DNA from: an uncultured Clostridia bacterium
GTDB taxonomy: Bacteria; Bacillota; Clostridia; TANB77; CAG-508
Length of the DNA: 64,000 nt
Reading direction: 5' to 3'
NCBI GenBank assembly: GCA_934168365.1
Contig: CAKPNJ010000002.1
Location: forward strand, 62,001 to 126,000
This document shows positions 62,075-64,000 of the stretch, piece by piece. Position 1 is the first letter of the stretch. Every line of letters starts with the position of its first letter. The translations under genes were made by a program, and so were the position numbers. The notes under the pieces were generated by a model. That model searched no databases and was not told where the DNA came from. It worked only from the letters and a program-made list of their open reading frames with translations.

Positions 62075-63949
62075 CTATTCCTTCTCCTTATTTACTTCTT
62101 CTGGTTTCCTATATGTTGTTACTACTTCTTTCATAACATTTTTAATGTTTTCACCAGAATATTTTTCATTATATTCTAATTCTTTTAGTATGTCTAATTT
62201 TTCTTCAAGTTCAGTCATTTCCATATGCATTGGCTTACTTATGAATATCTTGTCATGCTTTGTTGATGTTAAGCCTTCTTCTGACATCAATATTTCTTCA
62301 TATAGTTTTTCGCCTGGTCTTAGTCCTGTTATTTCTATTGGTATGTCTACATTTGGTTCATATCCTAATAGTTTTATTAAACTAACTGCCAAGTCATATA
62401 TTTTTACAGGTTCTCCCATATCTAGTACAAATATTTCTCCACCTTTTGCATATGTAACTGCTTGTAGTATAAGTTGTACTGCCTCTGGTATTGTCATAAA
62501 AAATCTTGTGATGTCTTTGTGTGTTACAGTAACTGGTCCACCTCTTTCAATTTGCTTCTTGAACAGTGGTATAACTGAACCATTACTTCCTAATACATTG
62601 CCAAATCTAACTGCTACATATTCTGTTTTACTTACTTTGTTTTTAGCTTGTACTATCATTTCACAAACTCTTTTACTCGCCCCCATTATGTTTGTTGGGT
62701 TTACAGCTTTGTCTGTTGAAATTAGCACAAATTTTTCTACTCCATATTCGTCTGCACAATTTACCACATTGTATGTTCCAAATACATTGTTGTGAATTGC
62801 CTCTAATGGGCTTTTTTCCATAAGTGGTACATGTTTATGTGCTGCAGCATGAAATACTATTTCTGGCTTATATGTTTCAAATACATTATTTAGTCTTGCT
62901 TTATCTCTAACACTTGCAACAATCGCTTCTAAATTAAGTTTTGGATATTCTGCTCTTAATTCCATTTCTATGTCATACAGATTGTTTTCATATATATCTA
63001 ATATTACTAATCTTTTAGGGTCATATTTAACAATTTGTCTGCATAGTTCTGAACCTATTGAACCTCCTCCACCTGTTACTAATACAGTTTTATTTTTTAT
63101 TAAAGAATTAATGTTTTTGTTATCTAGGTGTACTGGGTCTCTTCCTAATAAATCTTCAATTTGAACATCTCTCAGGCTGTTCATAGCTCCTTGTTTGTTA
63201 ATCACTTCTTCAGTTGTAGGTAATACTCTTGTTTTTACACCAGTTTCTTGACATATTTCTAATATTTTTCTTCTTGAAATTGCATCTATTTTATTTATTG
63301 CAAAGAATATCAAATCTACATTTTTTTCTTTTGCTATCTTAGGTATATCATATCTTGTTCCTAATACTTTAACCCCTAAAATATAGTGGTTTATTTTGCT
63401 TATATCATCATCTATAATTCCTACAATATTGTATTTGTCTCGCATGTTATTTTTTATAGCTATGATGATTTCTCTTGCACCCATCCCAGCGCCAATTATA
63501 AGTAGATTATTAGCTTTATTGTCTTGATTTTTATTTATCTTTTCGTATTTTGACATTCTCCTACTTAGAATTGATCTTCCAGCCAGTCTATACATGACAA
63601 AAGTGCCAGCAATCAACACTCCTGACAATACATTTACTTTTAAGTTTATATATTCTAAGTGAAAAGCTTTATCTGCTAATGACAAAACTGTCATAGACAA
63701 AAATGCACTAATTATATATTTTATATAGTCTTTTCCCACTTCATAACGCATCATATTTTGATACATACGAAAAATATTTAAAAAGATTTGATATATAATG
63801 ACCACTATTAATATTTGCATCGCCAACATTTTGATATTATCTATATGTATATTTAAAAAAAAGATTGATGCTATATAACAGCTAATAATAATTAATATAT
63901 CCATTAAAATTAAAAGAACATTTCTATTCTTTTTAATTATTTCCTTCAT
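62075..63949 (-). CDS. UDP-N-acetylhexosamine 4,6-dehydratase (CapD/PglF family)
   Basis: This 624-aa membrane-associated SDR enzyme converts UDP-GlcNAc to the 4-keto-6-deoxy sugar. Four N-terminal membrane helices (~residues 10-115) are followed by a CoA-binding-like Rossmann domain (IIGAGMGAREII, ~150-161) and the SDR domain (TGGGGSIGSELCRQI, ~292-306). The catalytic Lys and modified Tyr/Met-type triad region lies in STDKAVNPTNIMGASKR. This is the long PglF/CapD/WbpM form. It is the first gene of the locus in this window. The 50 nt beyond it to the window end are AT-rich and hold only its ribosome binding site (AAGGGGAAATAAA). Confidence 0.93.
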   Translation of the reverse strand: MKEIIKKNRNVLLILMDILIIISCYIASIFFLNIHIDNIKMLAMQILIVVIIYQIFLNIFRMYQNMMRYEVGKDYIKYIISAFLSMTVLSLADKAFHLEYINLKVNVLSGVLIAGTFVMYRLAGRSILSRRMSKYEKINKNQDNKANNLLIIGAGMGAREIIIAIKNNMRDKYNIVGIIDDDISKINHYILGVKVLGTRYDIPKIAKEKNVDLIFFAINKIDAISRRKILEICQETGVKTRVLPTTEEVINKQGAMNSLRDVQIEDLLGRDPVHLDNKNINSLIKNKTVLVTGGGGSIGSELCRQIVKYDPKRLVILDIYENNLYDIEMELRAEYPKLNLEAIVASVRDKARLNNVFETYKPEIVFHAAAHKHVPLMEKSPLEAIHNNVFGTYNVVNCADEYGVEKFVLISTDKAVNPTNIMGASKRVCEMIVQAKNKVSKTEYVAVRFGNVLGSNGSVIPLFKKQIERGGPVTVTHKDITRFFMTIPEAVQLILQAVTYAKGGEIFVLDMGEPVKIYDLAVSLIKLLGYEPNVDIPIEITGLRPGEKLYEEILMSEEGLTSTKHDKIFISKPMHMEMTELEEKLDILKELEYNEKYSGENIKNVMKEVVTTYRKPEEVNKEKE

Positions 63950-64000
63950 TTTATTTCCCCTTAAATTTCACAATTTTATGCTTTTTTTATTCTATAATAA

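Noticed and set aside
61977..62795. Plus-strand open frame of 272 codons
   Set aside because: It is antisense to the 4,6-dehydratase gene, has no ribosome binding site and its composition is a shadow of that gene.

Overview
The window is about 64 kb of AT-rich DNA (roughly 30% G+C by eye) with short intergenic gaps, strong AGGAGG-type ribosome binding sites and hairpin-plus-U-tract terminators. Gene content points to a low-GC Firmicute of the class Clostridia from an endospore-forming lineage: SpoVS, GerW/YtfJ with its DUF2953 partner, YmdB, the recA-recX-scpA block, RNase P RNA, and a teichoic-acid type envelope system (dltABCD, LCP ligase). It is most likely an uncultured gut clostridium. 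No phage, transposase gene or CRISPR array was seen.

Layout. 1-8.8 kb: metK (cut by the window edge), an M23 peptidase, then minus-strand ytfJ/DUF2953/scpA/recX/recA, a peptide-binding protein, spoVS and ymdB. 8.8-11.6 kb: a ParE/RelE-Phd toxin-antitoxin pair, tRNA-Leu(GAG), an HD hydrolase, an RluA pseudouridine synthase and rnpB. 11.6-17.7 kb: a MacB-like ABC exporter fusion and four uncharacterised genes with two long palindromes between them. 17.8-26.7 kb: housekeeping genes asd, dtd, gpsA, plsY, der, dCMP deaminase, rpmF, lspA and a Ca2+ ATPase. 26.8-38.9 kb: mostly plus-strand genes (YbaK, zinc-ribbon proteins including a PrsW protease, DUF1653, DUF4358, an MBOAT/DHHW acetylation pair, HD, NUDIX, DUF368, CmpB-like), tRNA-Gly(TCC), U32 peptidase trhP and a candidate small RNA. 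38.9-43.3 kb: trmR, typA, a PrdX-like deacylase, plsC and hicAB. 43.5-64 kb: one continuous minus-strand cell-surface polysaccharide locus.

The surface locus reads, in transcription order, 4,6-dehydratase, 4-aminotransferase, dltA, dltB, dltC, dltD, initiating sugar transferase, glycosyltransferase, WbpB-, WbpE-, WbpD- and WbpA-like enzymes, a deletion scar, a glycosyltransferase, an acetyltransferase, flippase, polymerase, UDP-GlcNAc 2-epimerase and LCP ligase. Together these can make a 4-amino-6-deoxy sugar and a 2,3-diacetamido-mannuronic acid, assemble and export a polymer, D-alanylate an envelope polymer and attach a polymer to peptidoglycan.

The most striking observation concerns the codon CGG. 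Reading all recognised genes by eye I found only four in-frame CGG codons. Three of them (a DUF368 protein, the HicA toxin and a glycosyltransferase) lie exactly where the reading frame breaks. In each case skipping the C of CGG (+1) restores the rest of the protein, reading Pro-Gly, Pro-Gly and Val-Gly. This suggests that CGG is an unassigned or very slowly decoded codon that triggers or tolerates +1 frameshifting in this organism. The fourth CGG is in a membrane protein gene with somewhat different codon use and is the counterexample to explain. Other items worth a second look are three GGGGACGG palindromes, a multi-hairpin intergenic element, a leader with mutually exclusive hairpins, a hairpin that hides a ribosome binding site, a candidate small RNA, and a deletion scar fusing the ends of two sugar genes.
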